64,000 nt of DNA from Glandiceps talaboti (GCF_964340395.1 NC_135560.1:12132598-12196597); one strand, 5' to 3'. Shown: positions 1 to 10,287, counted from the first letter of the stretch. The notes: a model not told the origin generated them from the letters alone. Program-made: numbers and translations.

Positions 1-33
1 CATAGTAGGAAAACATGGCAGAGTTGTCTTAAG

Positions 34-60
34 AATTAAAAATCCAAAATAAATACCCAG
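34..60. repeat. Terminal fragment of the GTGGCCATATGGATG MITE family
   Basis: About 26 bp here (AATCCAAAATAAATACCCA and flanks) match the right arm of the palindromic element at 14011-14360. The element is cut off by the TA microsatellite that follows. Assignment rests on this short match only. Confidence 0.35.
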
Positions 61-171
<111 letters not shown>

Positions 172-271
172 ATTTCTATATCTATATCTATATATATTCT
201 GAGAATTCTGTAAATTCTGAGAAACGATGATTACTCACGACTTTGACATTATCAAAAAATTGAAAAAAGAG

Positions 272-343
272 TGCGTCAGCCGGGAATCGAACCCAGATCT
301 ATTGCTTGGAAGGCAACAATGCTAACCTTTACACCACCGACGC
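272..343 (-). tRNA. tRNA-Gly(UCC), copy 1
   Basis: The minus strand folds as a cloverleaf of 71 nt plus discriminator A. The acceptor stem is GCGTCGG/CTGACGC with one G-U pair. The anticodon stem is GTTGC/GCAAT and the loop CTTCCAA reads UCC, which decodes GGA. The T-arm is CTGGG-TTCGATT-CCCGG. CCA is not encoded, as expected for a eukaryote. The minus strand has a T6 run at 263-268, a Pol III terminator. The gene and its flank look like a tandem partial copy of the locus at 702-776. Confidence 0.9.
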
Positions 344-399
344 CACGTTATTTTACATGAAGACGGAATCGTAAAATATAGTTTTCTCTTCTGAACTTC

Positions 400-1740
400 A
401 ATTCTTTGTTTCTGTTATCATATTGAATAAATATTAATTTTGGATGCTATCCATCCTTACTGTAAACATAAAGTTCATGATCCATATATAGCTGGATTCG
501 GAGTACAGTATCCTGTGCGGTAGATTTCACTAGATTTCACTGATTCTCAAAGACCGCTATACAGCTAGCCTGGAACCCATGGAACTACTGTTAGTACTAT
601 GGAGCATGTCTTGAGCCCACATACAAACACAAAATAAACTTTTCTGTATCACTGAACCGATTGTTCGATTATCAAGCGACTGGCAGTAGGAAAAAAAAGC
701 ATGCGTCAGCCGGGAATCGAACCCATGGCATCTATTGCTTGGAAGGCAACAATGCTAACCTTTACACCACCGACGCCACCTTACTAGTTTTACGTGAAGA
801 ATTTGGAATCGTAAAGTACAGTTTTCTCTTTTGGGTTTGTTTCTGTCAATTCTTACGTACAGGCTTTTTATACTATTTTGACGATGGTTCTTGCCAGGAG
901 ATTTTAATTTGGGGTTTTATAATCTTCAAAGCAACTCATAACTATATGACATTTCAATATTCAGATTTTAACTGATCAGTTTGCCCTTTAGTGTACGCTT
1001 CGCTTAGCCAAATTAATGCTGAACAGTTTTACTTTTTTCTTTAAAAAAAGGATGACGCGCAGATTTCGAAATAATTCAATAGCTAAACCAGGGGCAAGAT
1101 CAATTTCGATACCCATGTAGTTTATCGTGTACAATATCATGAATGTAATAATATTAACTACATGTATTATTGGAGTTTGAATTCCCTAACCATGGAAGTG
1201 GGTTATACTTCCATGCCCTAACACAGCATTATTGTTACGTCACGTGGTCACAGCACTGTTACGTCACTTTATGCCATTGTCATAGTGTAGCAGTCTTTCT
1301 TTAATTCTCTCCTTTGTCATGGAAAACATTCAGGATGTCGAAACAACGTGGACTGGGAACAAGGACACTGGCGTCACTAAGTAATTTTCATTACAATGTT
1401 TCGTTGTGAATAATGTAATCAGCTGTTATAGGTAATCCTTATTACTCCCACCCCTCCCTGACATGTACTGTGTTATTGTTTACCCCGTGAAAGTATTGCA
1501 CAAAGAGGCTAGTGGTTTACGACGTTGTAAGTGCTCTAGCTCACAAATACTTTGCTGAGCACAATATGCACATTAATCACGTAAAATTTCAATGCCCAAG
1601 CTTGCACTTACATCCTAAATCGTGACAATGATTTCACCATATCTTTCTTTATGTAGCCCGCCCTCACATGACCAAATCTTTTCATCAACCAGTAACTTTT
1701 CAACCAATCACACAGCTCCTTCTTTACGACATATTCCAAC
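400..1740. repeat. Left arm of large inverted duplication
   Basis: This stretch is the reverse complement, with scattered differences, of about 6315-7592. Paired landmarks: TTATCATATTGAATAAATATT near 415 with the same text inverted near 7560; the tRNA locus at 702-776 with 7235-7305; ACATGTACTGTGTTATTGTT near 1460 with its inverse near 6580; and the AGCTCCTTCTTTACGAC block near 1715 with its inverse near 6325. The arms are about 4.6 kb apart and bracket the FABP gene and two intact tRNA genes. Apart from the tRNA locus I see no coding content in this arm. Confidence 0.85.
702..776 (-). pseudogene. tRNA-Gly(UCC), copy 2, probably degenerate
   Basis: Same cloverleaf and UCC anticodon as the neighbouring copies. 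About three extra bases between the anticodon and T arms (the GGC near 727-730) lengthen the variable loop and spoil the outermost T-stem pair. An A8 run at 691-698 gives a Pol III T-run on the minus strand. It could still be transcribed, but the altered variable/T-stem junction argues against a normal tRNA. It is the inverted-repeat partner of the intact copy at 7235-7306. Confidence 0.7.
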
Positions 1741-2008
1741 ATGTCCGTAATTGACCTCGAAGAAGTCTCACGCTGTTAAGACGATGTTCTTGTTGTCAGC
1801 GCGACGGCCCAACAGGTACACAGACAGATCAGCCGTTGTGGGCGCAGTCTGATCGCCCTTTCCCCAAACAGATTGCGAGCATTATACATTAGCATTACAC
1901 TACTAGTATTATGACATGCAAAAATGTGACCTTTTTTCTACATCACATTCACCGAACTAATATTACGGTTACTTTTACATTTTCAATTTATGGACATTAA
2001 AAATGCCT
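1741..2008. other. Unassigned spacer between tRNA loci
   Basis: No open reading frame, RNA fold or repeat that I can name. AT-rich spacer between the end of the inverted arm and tRNA copy 3. Confidence 0.5.
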
Positions 2009-2095
2009 GCGTCAGCCGGGAATCGAACCCAGCTCTATTGCTTGGAAGGCAACAATGCTAACAAAAAAAATGCTAACCTTTACACCAGCCGACGC
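2009..2095 (-). pseudogene. tRNA-Gly(UCC), copy 3, disrupted by internal duplication
   Basis: Both ends and the UCC anticodon loop of the tRNA are present. The D-arm is interrupted by a 15-bp segment (AACAAAAAAAATGCTA) that repeats the motif AATGCTAAC around an A8 run. An extra G lies next to the acceptor stem (CCAGCCGACGC instead of CCACCGACGC). The D-stem and A-box are split, so a functional tRNA is unlikely. No T-run follows directly on the minus strand. Confidence 0.85.
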
Positions 2096-2696
2096 CACCT
2101 TACGGCAGACTCTCATTTTAATTCTGACTAATGCGTGTTTTTTCAGGTTCATGTTCAGTAGCAACTTTCACGATCGTGGCGATGGTTGTAGTCTGAGTCA
2201 ATGATCATATAAAGAAGTGAGATTTCATATCAAGAGGGATAACAAATTTTACTAGACTTTACTTAATTTTAAGGATCAAAGCTAGAGTTCATTTAAGTGC
2301 ACAGGCGTGTCCATGCCGGACTCCTGCGGTAACAGACCAATTTCAATACACCTGCCCCTAGCACATCTTCACTTGCTTTCAACAATCAACGGAACGTTGT
2401 TCAAAATCATGTTCTATTTTGAATTAATTCTTATCTACAACTTCAGCTCAATATTTCCTCTCGCTCGTAAATACAACCCCACTCCCTCTACTTCCTTCAA
2501 TCGTGTAAAGCTAGACACTCCTGGGAATCCGACAGACACGCCATACCTTGCCATTAGATTACCAGGTCATATTTCCACAACTCGGAACACCAACAGAAAA
2601 TTGTACCACATACAGACACAAAATAAACTGTTTTCTGTATCACATTCACCAAAACGATTGATCGATTTTTAACTGATGAGCAGTAGGAAAAAAGCA
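2096..2696. other. Spacer between tRNA copies 3 and 4
   Basis: No gene recognised. The last part (about 2600-2696) resembles the 3' flank of copies 2 and 6 (CAGACACAAAATAAACTGTTTTCTGTATCAC-type text), so each tRNA locus was copied together with its flank. A 121-codon open frame at 2307-2672 lacks any recognisable motif and is probably chance. Confidence 0.5.
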
Positions 2697-2768
2697 TGCG
2701 TCAGCCGGGAATCGAACCCGGATCTATTGCTTGGAAGGCAACAATGCAAACCTTTACACCACCGACGC
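2697..2768 (-). tRNA. tRNA-Gly(UCC), copy 4
   Basis: 71-nt cloverleaf plus discriminator A, with anticodon UCC in loop CTTCCAA. The T-stem is CCGGG/CCCGG, fully Watson-Crick. One D-loop base differs from the other copies: GGTTTGC instead of GGTTAGC, at the usually conserved A21. Pol III T6 terminator on the minus strand at 2688-2693. Probably functional, but the A21 change makes it the least certain of the intact set. Confidence 0.8.
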
Positions 2769-3062
2769 CACGTGGCTATATAACTTTCCATTAGTTTCCA
2801 ATACGTGAACACCTTATTTCGTTTTCAGGTGAACACGTCCGTTCTGTGTTATTTATATGCACATTAAAAATTGGAACAAATTTCACATTCGTGACGTGAC
2901 GTGACCCTTGCCAGCGATTTTCAAATTAGGAATTCCCCTATATCTCGTAAAACAATATTATTGTGTATGTATCGATTAAAACTAAAATCATTTGTTTGAT
3001 AAAATCCATCTCATTTAGTTCTATACGGGTAGTATATAAAAGAAGTGGAAGAAAAACGAATA

Positions 3063-3134
3063 TGCGTCGGCCGGGAATCGAACCCGGATCTATTGCTTGG
3101 AAGGCAACAATGCTAACCTTTACACCACCGACGC
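3063..3134 (-). tRNA. tRNA-Gly(UCC), copy 5
   Basis: The best-paired member of the cluster: the acceptor stem GCGTCGG/CCGACGC and T-stem CCGGG/CCCGG are fully Watson-Crick. The anticodon loop CTTCCAA gives UCC. A T5 run on the minus strand at 3052-3056 can terminate Pol III. It has unique flanks compared with copies 1, 2 and 6. Confidence 0.92.
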
Positions 3135-3464
3135 CATGTTATGTAACTTTGCCATTAGTTTGAGAATTGACAAAGCACGTGTTTCTTTTCTCTTTTTTCA
3201 TTTTTTTCGTATTTATCGTGTTATTCCTGTCGCTTACTCTGGAGTCAAGTCGTGTGTCGACTTTCGCCTTTCCCACCGTGGAACGTGACTCGAATGATAA
3301 TCTAAGGGTTCATGAATTGGCCTACTTAGGTAACTCGTCTATTCTCTACCAGTATGGTTAGTGCAAATGTGACTTTTAGTGCAAAACTAAAAACAGTATG
3401 CACAAGTAAGACAGAGTGTAAGTCTTATATCTGGCTATTTAATCGGAAGCTTAAGACGTGTTCC

Positions 3465-3995
3465 ATAGTGATGTTCGAGGAAAATCTAGTGAAATTTATC
3501 ACACAGAATACTCCGAATCCGCTCCAGCTGTAATAAGGGTCATGAACTTTATGTTTACAGTGAGGGCGAACAGCATCCAAAATTAATATTTATTCAATAT
3601 GATAACAAACACAAACAGACTAACGCCAGAGTAGCGATATCTCCAGGACGTTTTGAAGATTCAATATATGTATATAAAAATGACTGATAAATTATTAACT
3701 CATAGCTTAACAAATATACTTGCAGAAAATATATGTAAATATAAACGAATGCACAAGCGTCACTGGCAAAACAAACTCTCTGAGATAAGATATGGGTCGT
3801 TTATACAAGTGTATCTATAGTACACACCACTTGTTGAAACTGTCATGTTAAGTTTGTCAACTTTATGTATATCTTTGTTAAATAAGTTGAGTGCCTATTT
3901 GGACTGACATTGTAAAATGTTCATACTGTCATCGTAAAACGTTCAAATATATAGAATAGCAATTTATCTTGACAGAAAAACTCAACACCTTCAAG
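3465..3995. repeat. Direct repeat, left copy
   Basis: Matches 7455-8255 in the same orientation, from AAATCTAGTGAAATTTATCA through the ACGTTCAAATAT / ACACCTTCAA end, with scattered substitutions. The right copy carries an extra 277 bp at 7688-7964. The first part is also present inverted in the left arm at about 400-560. So this module exists three times in the first 8.3 kb. Confidence 0.8.
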
Positions 3996-4307
3996 AACAT
4001 ACTAATGAGCTGCAAACAGACAATGAATTCGGGTTTTAACAATTTGCTATGGGGAAGAAAGTTGATTTTACAAATAATTAAAACTCTGGCAATCTCTTTG
4101 AAAACATAGATACTTAAAACCGATGTATTTCATTCTCATAAGAAAAGGCGGTTTCGGTATCATACATGATTGTACTATAACATGGAAATCAAACTTATTG
4201 TAACTAGAAAATCAGAAAAACTGCAACATGAAAAAATGACATTATTTACTAATCAAACAAATACAGGGGTCTACCCATTTCATAATGAAACTTCCCACGG
4301 TAAAGAC

Positions 4308-4315
4308 TATTTAAG
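4308..4315 (+). promoter_or_regulatory. TATA-like element upstream of the FABP gene
   Basis: TATTTAAG lies about 110 bp upstream of the start codon at 4425. That leaves room for a start site about 30 bp downstream and a 5' UTR of about 80 nt. Inferred from spacing and sequence only. Confidence 0.35.
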
Positions 4316-4424
4316 GCCCACAAAGTCCAGCTTTTCCACATCGCTCTCACCGATACTAACCTGAGACCATCAAAGAAGACTCCTTTCTTCGTTACTTCAC
4401 GTAGGACCTCTGCTGTACATCGCC

Positions 4425-5276
4425 ATGGCAAATCTTGTTGGAACATGGAAGTTGGAGAAGAGCGAGAACTTAGGAGCTTTCCTTGATGCAATGGATGCAC
4501 CAGCCCCAGCTAAGGCCAAGGCTCTCAGTATCGAACCTACCATGGTGATTTCACAAGCAGGCAGTGGTTTTCATGTTAAAGTTATTGGACCAGAACGTAC
4601 CCAGGAGCAGAATGTACCAGTAAGTACTAGTATATCTTTCTCAATATCAAACCATAATAGACCCTCCACTATGATTAAACTTGGAATTCTTGGATATTGG
4701 TCTTAGTAATATTATGATATATACAACTGCTACTGATATTTCTTACGCCTACTTCGTAATGCTACAGAGCACACCAAACACGGAGTCTCTGCTATTCTAA
4801 GTTCTGGTGGTGGTGGTGGTGGTGGTGGTGGGGGTGGTGGGGGTGATGGTGGTGGTGGTGGTGGTGGTGGTGGTCTGACAAAGCTAAGAGAACAAGTTGT
4901 TCGTGGACAACTGAATTATTTTGTGTAAACCTTGCGGCTCAGGTGCAGTGGCCAGATAATGCCAAACTTGACAAGGAAAATATACACTTCCATGGCCAGA
5001 GAGAATAGACATAAAACTCTAGCATTTCAATCTGATAATTAAATTTCATTGTTATTCTATTTTTACAAGGTTGGTACAGTATTCGACTTGGTTAACGATG
5101 TAACCGGTGCTGTCAAGAAGGGTCTTGCCAGTTTGGATGGAAACAAGTTGGTGATCAGGCCAGGTGCTGAATACCCCAAGGAACCGTCATCCAGCTATGA
5201 AGTCGTCGGTGGCAAGTTGGTCGTCACTTTGAGTGTTGGAAGCGTATCTGCCAAACGCATCTTCGCCAGCGCTTAA
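4425..5276 (+). CDS. Fatty-acid-binding protein family (cytosolic FABP/CRABP-like), 2 exons, 133 aa
   Basis: Coding exons are 4425-4619 and 5070-5276. The intron has a GTAAGT donor and a TTTTTACAAG acceptor in phase 0. The product is 133 residues, the usual FABP length. It starts MANLVGTWKLEKSENLGAFL, matching the GTWKL...N signature of the first strand and helices. It ends with GKLVVTLSVG then KRIF, the last strands of the ten-stranded barrel. Known family role: a cytosolic carrier for fatty acids or other hydrophobic ligands. The Arg-x-Tyr carboxylate-binding pair is Arg128-Ile-Phe130 here, and the position of the second binding arginine aligns with Tyr108, so ligand choice may differ. The start ATG has a CCATGG context. 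An AATAAA lies about 100 nt after the stop. The single intron is not at a standard FABP position. It is flanked by inverted duplications. Very sure of the family, not of the subtype. Confidence 0.9.
4804..4874. repeat. (GGT)n microsatellite in FABP intron
   Basis: Trinucleotide GGT repeat with short G-run interruptions, within the FABP intron (4620-5069). The G-rich strand is the transcribed gene's sense strand. Confidence 0.9.
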
Positions 5277-5377
5277 AAGGGCACCCGATACTGATGAACT
5301 TAAGACGACACATTTTTTTTCGTTTTTTGATAATTCACCATGCTGTAATCAGAAAAGACTTGCCGGAGATATTTGAC

Positions 5378-5383
5378 AATAAA
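5378..5383 (+). promoter_or_regulatory. Polyadenylation signal AATAAA of the FABP gene
   Basis: Canonical AATAAA about 100 nt after the TAA stop, followed by the T/G-rich text TGTTTTGATGATG. This gives a short 3' UTR, usual for this family. Confidence 0.65.
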
Positions 5384-5639
5384 ATGTTTTGATGATGATT
5401 TAAACGTTATACTTCCTGTGCTTTCGTCCTGCGTATGTTTAGAAAATCGATTTGGAGTGTCGATGCTATGTTTATAGTGTGGTACGGTATGGTGTGGTAT
5501 ACACGTAAAGCAATGCATAGCATAACTTTTCTCAATTTTTATTTTGTTTTCATGTATTTGATAACATCTGGAATACATGAAACATGATATTTTAAAAATT
5601 ATGGATTTATAACGGGTACATGGGCACGTCATCCTCTGG

Positions 5640-5645
<6 letters not shown>

Positions 5646-5731
<86 letters not shown>

Positions 5732-5744
5732 CTCTCTCTCTCTC
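5646..5744. repeat. (TC)n microsatellite
   Basis: About 100 bp of TC dinucleotides with small TTTC interruptions, downstream of the FABP gene. Confidence 0.95.
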
Positions 5745-5937
5745 CTCTTCAAAATAGTCACTCTAGTAACGTCTTACACTGGTCAGAATGTGCATTTGCT
5801 TGGTAAATCACAGAACTGAACAAGTGATTACATGTACATGGAAGCACTGAGCATATTATGAAACATTGCGCTTTTCATTCATCACCACCGTGGATGATTC
5901 TCTGAAGAATGATGACAAGTGGACATCTATATATGTG

Positions 5938-6062
5938 TTAGTCTAGACTCTCTCACTAGTTCTCGGGAGTATCTCTATTAGCTGTGTAGTGCTATCCTTC
6001 ATCGCAGCTACAGATCTCTCTTAGATGATTCGATACCACTTTGGCACCAAGTTAAGACTAGT
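5938..6062. repeat. Hairpin-like repeat of the CTAGTCTGG...CCAACGTGG type, diverged
   Basis: Runs from GTCTAGACTCTC to GTTAAGACTAGTAC and contains GATTCGATACCACTTTGGCACC. This resembles a diverged inverted copy of the GATACC...CCAACGTGGTATCG elements at 48285 and 33914. Ends are approximate. Confidence 0.4.
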
Positions 6063-6314
6063 ACTATCTATGTCAAGTCTCAGTGTGTTCAATTACAAAT
6101 GTAAGAAAATAAACCGTTTGACCCCATTTCGTCCCAAAATCTTGTTTGAGAGTTTAAACGCTGGGTTCAGTCAATGATATAACATCAAACACAGTGTTTG
6201 CGTGTGTCGTGTCTGCCACATTAAGAACACCATCTTAAATGTGTTATTTCTAAATGCTTGCTAATTCCTTAGGTGCAAAGCATCGTTAGACTTCGTCAAG
6301 GACAATTAAGGACT

Positions 6315-7592
6315 TGTTTCAAAATGTCGTAAAGAAGGAGCTGTATGATTGGCTGAAAAGTTACTTGTTGATGAAAAGATTTGGTCATGTGAGGGCGGGC
6401 TACATAAAGAAAGATATGGTGAAATCATTGACACGCTTTAGGGTGTAAGTGCAAGCTTGGGCATTGAAATTTTACGTGATTAATGTGCATATTGTGCTCA
6501 GCAAAGTATTTGTGAGCTAGAGCTCTTACATCGTCGTAAACCACTAGCCTCTTTGTGCAATACTTTCACGGGGTAAACAATAACACAGTACATGTCAGGG
6601 AGGGGTGGGGGTAATAAGGATTTATACCTATAACAGCTGATTACATTATTCACCCCAAAACATTGTAATGAAAATTACTTAGTGACGACAGTGTCCTTGT
6701 TCTCAGTCCATGTTGTTTCGGCATCCTGAATGTTTTCCATGACAAAGGAGAGAACTAAAGAAAGTATACTACACTATGACAATGGCATAAAGTGACGTAA
6801 CAGTGTTGTGATCACGTGACGTAACAATAATGATGTAAACTCCAATAATACATGTAGTTAATGTTATTACATCCATGATATTGCACACGATAAAATACAT
6901 GCTTTTGAAATCAATGTTGCCCTTATTTTAGCTATTTGAATTATTCCGAAAACTATGCGTCGTCTTTTTTTAAAGAAAAAAACAGTAAAAATGTTTAGTC
7001 ATTAATCATGCTAACGAAGCCTACACTAAACGCACAACTGTTCAGTGAAAATCTGAATATCAACATGTCATTGTTACGAGTTGTTATGAAGATTATGAAA
7101 CCCAAAATTAAAATCTCCTAGCAAGAACCATCGTCAAAATAGTATAAAAAGCCTGTACGTAAGAATTGACAGAAACAAACCCAAAAGAGAAAACTACACT
7201 TTACAATTCCGAATTCTTCATGTAAAATAACGTGGCGTCGGTGGTGTAAAGGTTAGCATTGTTGCCTTCCAAGCAATAGATCTGGGTTCGATTCCCGGCT
7301 GACGCATGCTTTTTTTCCTGCTGCCCGTCGCTTGATAATCGAATAATCGGTTCAGTGACACAGAAAAGTTTATTTTGTGTTTGTGTGTGGGCTCAGGACA
7401 TGCTCTATAGTAGTTCCATGGGTTCAAGGCCAGCTGTATAGCGGTCTTTGAGAATCAGTTAAATCTAGTGAAATTTATCACACAGAATACTCCGAATCCA
7501 GCTATAATATGAAGCATGAACTTCATGTTTACAGTGAGGGCGAACAGCATCCCAAAATTAATATTTATTCAATATGATAACAAACACAAACG
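6315..7592. repeat. Right arm of large inverted duplication
   Basis: Reverse-complement partner of about 400-1740. It contains the intact tRNA-Gly at 7235-7306. Substitutions and small indels are visible, so the arms are old enough to have diverged. Confidence 0.85.
7235..7306 (+). tRNA. tRNA-Gly(UCC), copy 6
   Basis: The only plus-strand member. It has 71 nt plus discriminator A and a complete cloverleaf: acceptor GCGTCGG/CTGACGC, anticodon loop CTTCCAA (UCC), T-arm CTGGG-TTCGATT-CCCGG. A T7 run at 7310-7316 is a strong Pol III terminator. Its orientation is opposite to the others because it sits in the inverted arm. Confidence 0.92.
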
Positions 7593-8255
7593 GACTAACG
7601 CCAGGGTAGCGAAGTCCCCAGGACGTATTTGAGATTCAATATGTGTGTAAAAAATGGCTGATACATTATGAACTCATAGCTTAACAATTATATGTAGTAA
7701 TGAATATTTCTTCTCACAGAGTCAAAATAATTCTTGGAAGTGAAACCCAAATTTTCGCTGACGACAAGAGACAAGTGAAATTGAACTTGAGAGACAAAGC
7801 TTGGATCTCCATGCCTGCATCCCGGTACACCCCAGACGATGCTGACGAGACGTCACCGAAAATTTGAGATTCACTTCAAGCTTCAATTCACTTCAATTTT
7901 TTTGTCTCTGCCAGTGCAAATTTAGAGGCCCGGAGTCCATGAACATTCATTCTCGCATTAACAAATATACTTGCTGAATCGAAAATAAATACAACCGAAC
8001 ACACAAACGTCGCCGGCAAAACAAATTCTCTAAGATAAGACGGGGTGTTTACTCAATTGTATGTATCTATAGTACACACCACTTGTTGAAACTGTCATTC
8101 TAAGTTTGTCAACTTTATGTATGTCTTTGTTGTTAAGTTGGGTGCCTATTTGAACTGACATTGTAAAAATGTTATACTCAGTCTGTCATCGTAAAACGTT
8201 CAAATATGTAGAATCTCAAATCTCTTGACAGGAACATTGAACACCTTCAATACCA
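7455..8255. repeat. Direct repeat, right copy, with an insertion
   Basis: Same orientation as 3465-3995. Collinear except for 277 extra bases at 7688-7964. Its first part overlaps the end of the inverted arm. Confidence 0.8.
7688..7964. other. 277-bp insertion with TTAACAA target duplication
   Basis: The left direct-repeat copy (near 3707-3720) reads straight through AGCTTAACAAATATACTTGC. In the right copy the same site is split, with TTAACAA at both 7681-7687 and 7958-7964. The inserted DNA begins with a pyrimidine-rich tract ending CACAG. It then has an open frame at 7721-7867 (48 codons then TGA; starts VKIILGSETQIFADD, contains KAWISMPASRYTPDD), and a second TGTCTCTGCCAG tract near 7900. 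I do not recognise the peptide. It may be a mobilised exon or gene fragment. Confidence 0.6.
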
Positions 8256-8349
8256 GATGTAAACCGAATGCCTTCCGTAAGGGCAAAGCCTGCAGATATT
8301 TGTTCCTACAAACATTGATATCGGAAAGCAAAATTCTAAATTATAGTTA

Positions 8350-8885
8350 CCGTACACGTGGTACCCCTTAATTGGCAAATTATAAATGAAATTTGAAGCT
8401 TGTATACTTAAGATACTGCCTAATTACCGAAAATCAGTAATTATGCAAATGAACAATTAAGATTATAATCTGCGTTAACAATCTTTAAAATGACACAGGC
8501 ACTTTGTTAGCCTCAAATGCAGAAACGAAACTATCTGATAGTTAAAGCTTGTATTCTAAAGACATTTAGTCTAATTACCTAATTAACAAAAAAGACTTTT
8601 TATGCAAATCACAATTAAAACATACACCAAAAACTATATCAAACACTTGTGCGTTGTTATCGTCAAACCATTTACCAAATAAATGTGAAATTTGAACGAA
8701 AATCATCAAATATGCAAACTACTCATTAAAACTAACAGCTATATCAACAAGATATATAGCACATGTGTACTTGTTATTATTAGTGCATGCACCAAATTAT
8801 ATGAAATTTGAAACTTAAGTTTTTAATATATAGTCTAAATTACCGAAACTCAATAATTATGCAAATGATTCATTAAAGTTGTGCC
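8350..8885. repeat. Degenerate tandem repeat with ATGCAAAT octamers
   Basis: Four diverged units share GAAATTTGAA(G/A)CTT, CTAATTACCGAAA and (A/T)TATGCAAATnA...CATTAA. The octamer or a one-base variant falls at 8443, 8602, 8712 and 8859, so spacings are about 159, 110 and 147 bp. This is an old minisatellite rather than a recent array. There is no coding content. Confidence 0.65.
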
Positions 8886-8960
8886 ATCAACATTGATGAT
8901 TCTCTGACAAATGGTTGTTTATTTGTTCAACGGATGAACCGAGTGATGTGATCAGTGAAT

Positions 8961-9076
8961 AGTCCAGATGCCAACGTGGTATTTTAAATTGCATCTCATT
9001 CATCTCGGGACTTCTGGAGTAATGACTTTGACTATACGTGAATGGAGGTATAAATCGTAACGACTAGCGACTAGGC
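8961..9076. repeat. CCAACGTGG hairpin repeat copy
   Basis: Starts AGTCCAGATGCCAACGTGGTA and ends GGAGGTATAAATCGTAACGACTAGCGACTAG. It is a member of the family seen also at 33914, 42901, 48285 and 51451. Confidence 0.55.
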
Positions 9077-10278
9077 TGAACGTCTATGTCAATTCTCTGT
9101 TCAACAGAAGAAAGTCTACTATTATTATTTGACCCGTAACAAGAATTACACATGGTTAGGGGCCGTGAGAGGTAACAATGAATAGTTAAGTACCCAGGCT
9201 GTACGATATATGCTGAGAACTCCAAGATCATTTACTGGAGGGGAACACATGTTGCAAAGGAAAACCCTAATTTTTCTAACTTGTGATATATCGGTATAAT
9301 AAGTTTACTAAGTTTCGTATGAACTTAAAAGTATTAATTTCAAATATAAAACATGGTGAATAAAACAACACAGCACCGAAGTGGACTTGCACACCATAAG
9401 GGCGACTTTGTTTGGTAAAGTACTTGTTACATTGCCATGCGCCCTCATCGGTGATATTAAATTTGTAAAGATTTTATATTTCAAGATAATTAATAGCCAA
9501 ATGAATGGAGAGAGGATTAACAGCAGAGAAAGTCTGTACAAATCATATTTACAGATAAAATGATTTTAACAGAGAGAGTAATACTAATATACATTTTGTT
9601 AAAACTATTAGGGATCAATAATTAAACATTTTGTCTGAAAATGGCCATATTTTGAGTTACAAACTCAGACTCAATCCTCATTCACATGGCCACTTTAGCA
9701 AATCTGCGATATAGTAACCGTTGCTCAATTACCTTAGGTTTTTAGTAACTAGGTCTATATTCAAAATTCAAACGACACTACATTTTAAAATGTCATAAAT
9801 TGAGCTAATGACGTCGACGCATGCCTTCAATAGCATTAACCCTCGTCTTCTGGTGTTTTTAGTACTGTTCGTGGTTCATTTACATTTTAGTTCAAATATA
9901 ATACAAAACTTATGTCATCAAATGTCTAATATTCAGCCTGGATACCTCATTGGTATTTTAAAACTTGGTTGTGAAAGAAATGTGATCTACAAATTAAGAG
10001 TTTATGTTACAAATTGAGAGTTTGAGTAACTATGTACAATATTGAATTAATTTAGTATCACAACATGAATTTTAGGGCATTGGAATCCTGGCCAGCCAAT
10101 CAATGTCACTTATAGTAATTTGAGTTAATGGTACTCCTTGTGTAGATATTTAGTCATGATATACTGCTTTGTAATAACGCCATGATACTTCAAGTTCGGT
10201 GACTAAATTAAAGTGTTTCTTTGCGCTGACGTCATTTGACCAGATGGATACACGTGGTATAAGAGCACCTATTGAATG
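9077..10278. other. Intergenic stretch downstream of SLC10 gene A
   Basis: No gene recognised. It contains a partial copy of the GTGGCCATATGGATG MITE at about 9640-9698 (AAATGGCCATATTTTGAG ... CACATGGCCACTTTA). Small open frames at 9308-9563 and 9808-10017 have no recognisable motif. Confidence 0.5.
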
Positions 10279-10284
10279 TTTATT
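10279..10284 (-). promoter_or_regulatory. AATAAA just after the stop of SLC10 gene A
   Basis: The minus strand reads TAA at 10290-10288 and AATAAA four bases further on. If used, the 3' UTR would be very short. A more distal signal is possible. Confidence 0.35.
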
Positions 10285-10287
10285 TTT

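Noticed and set aside
5300-5761. 153-codon minus-strand frame with Glu-Arg repeat
   Set aside because: Built on the (TC)n microsatellite; overlaps the 3' UTR of the FABP gene on the other strand. Same for 18113-18468 and 49875-50075.
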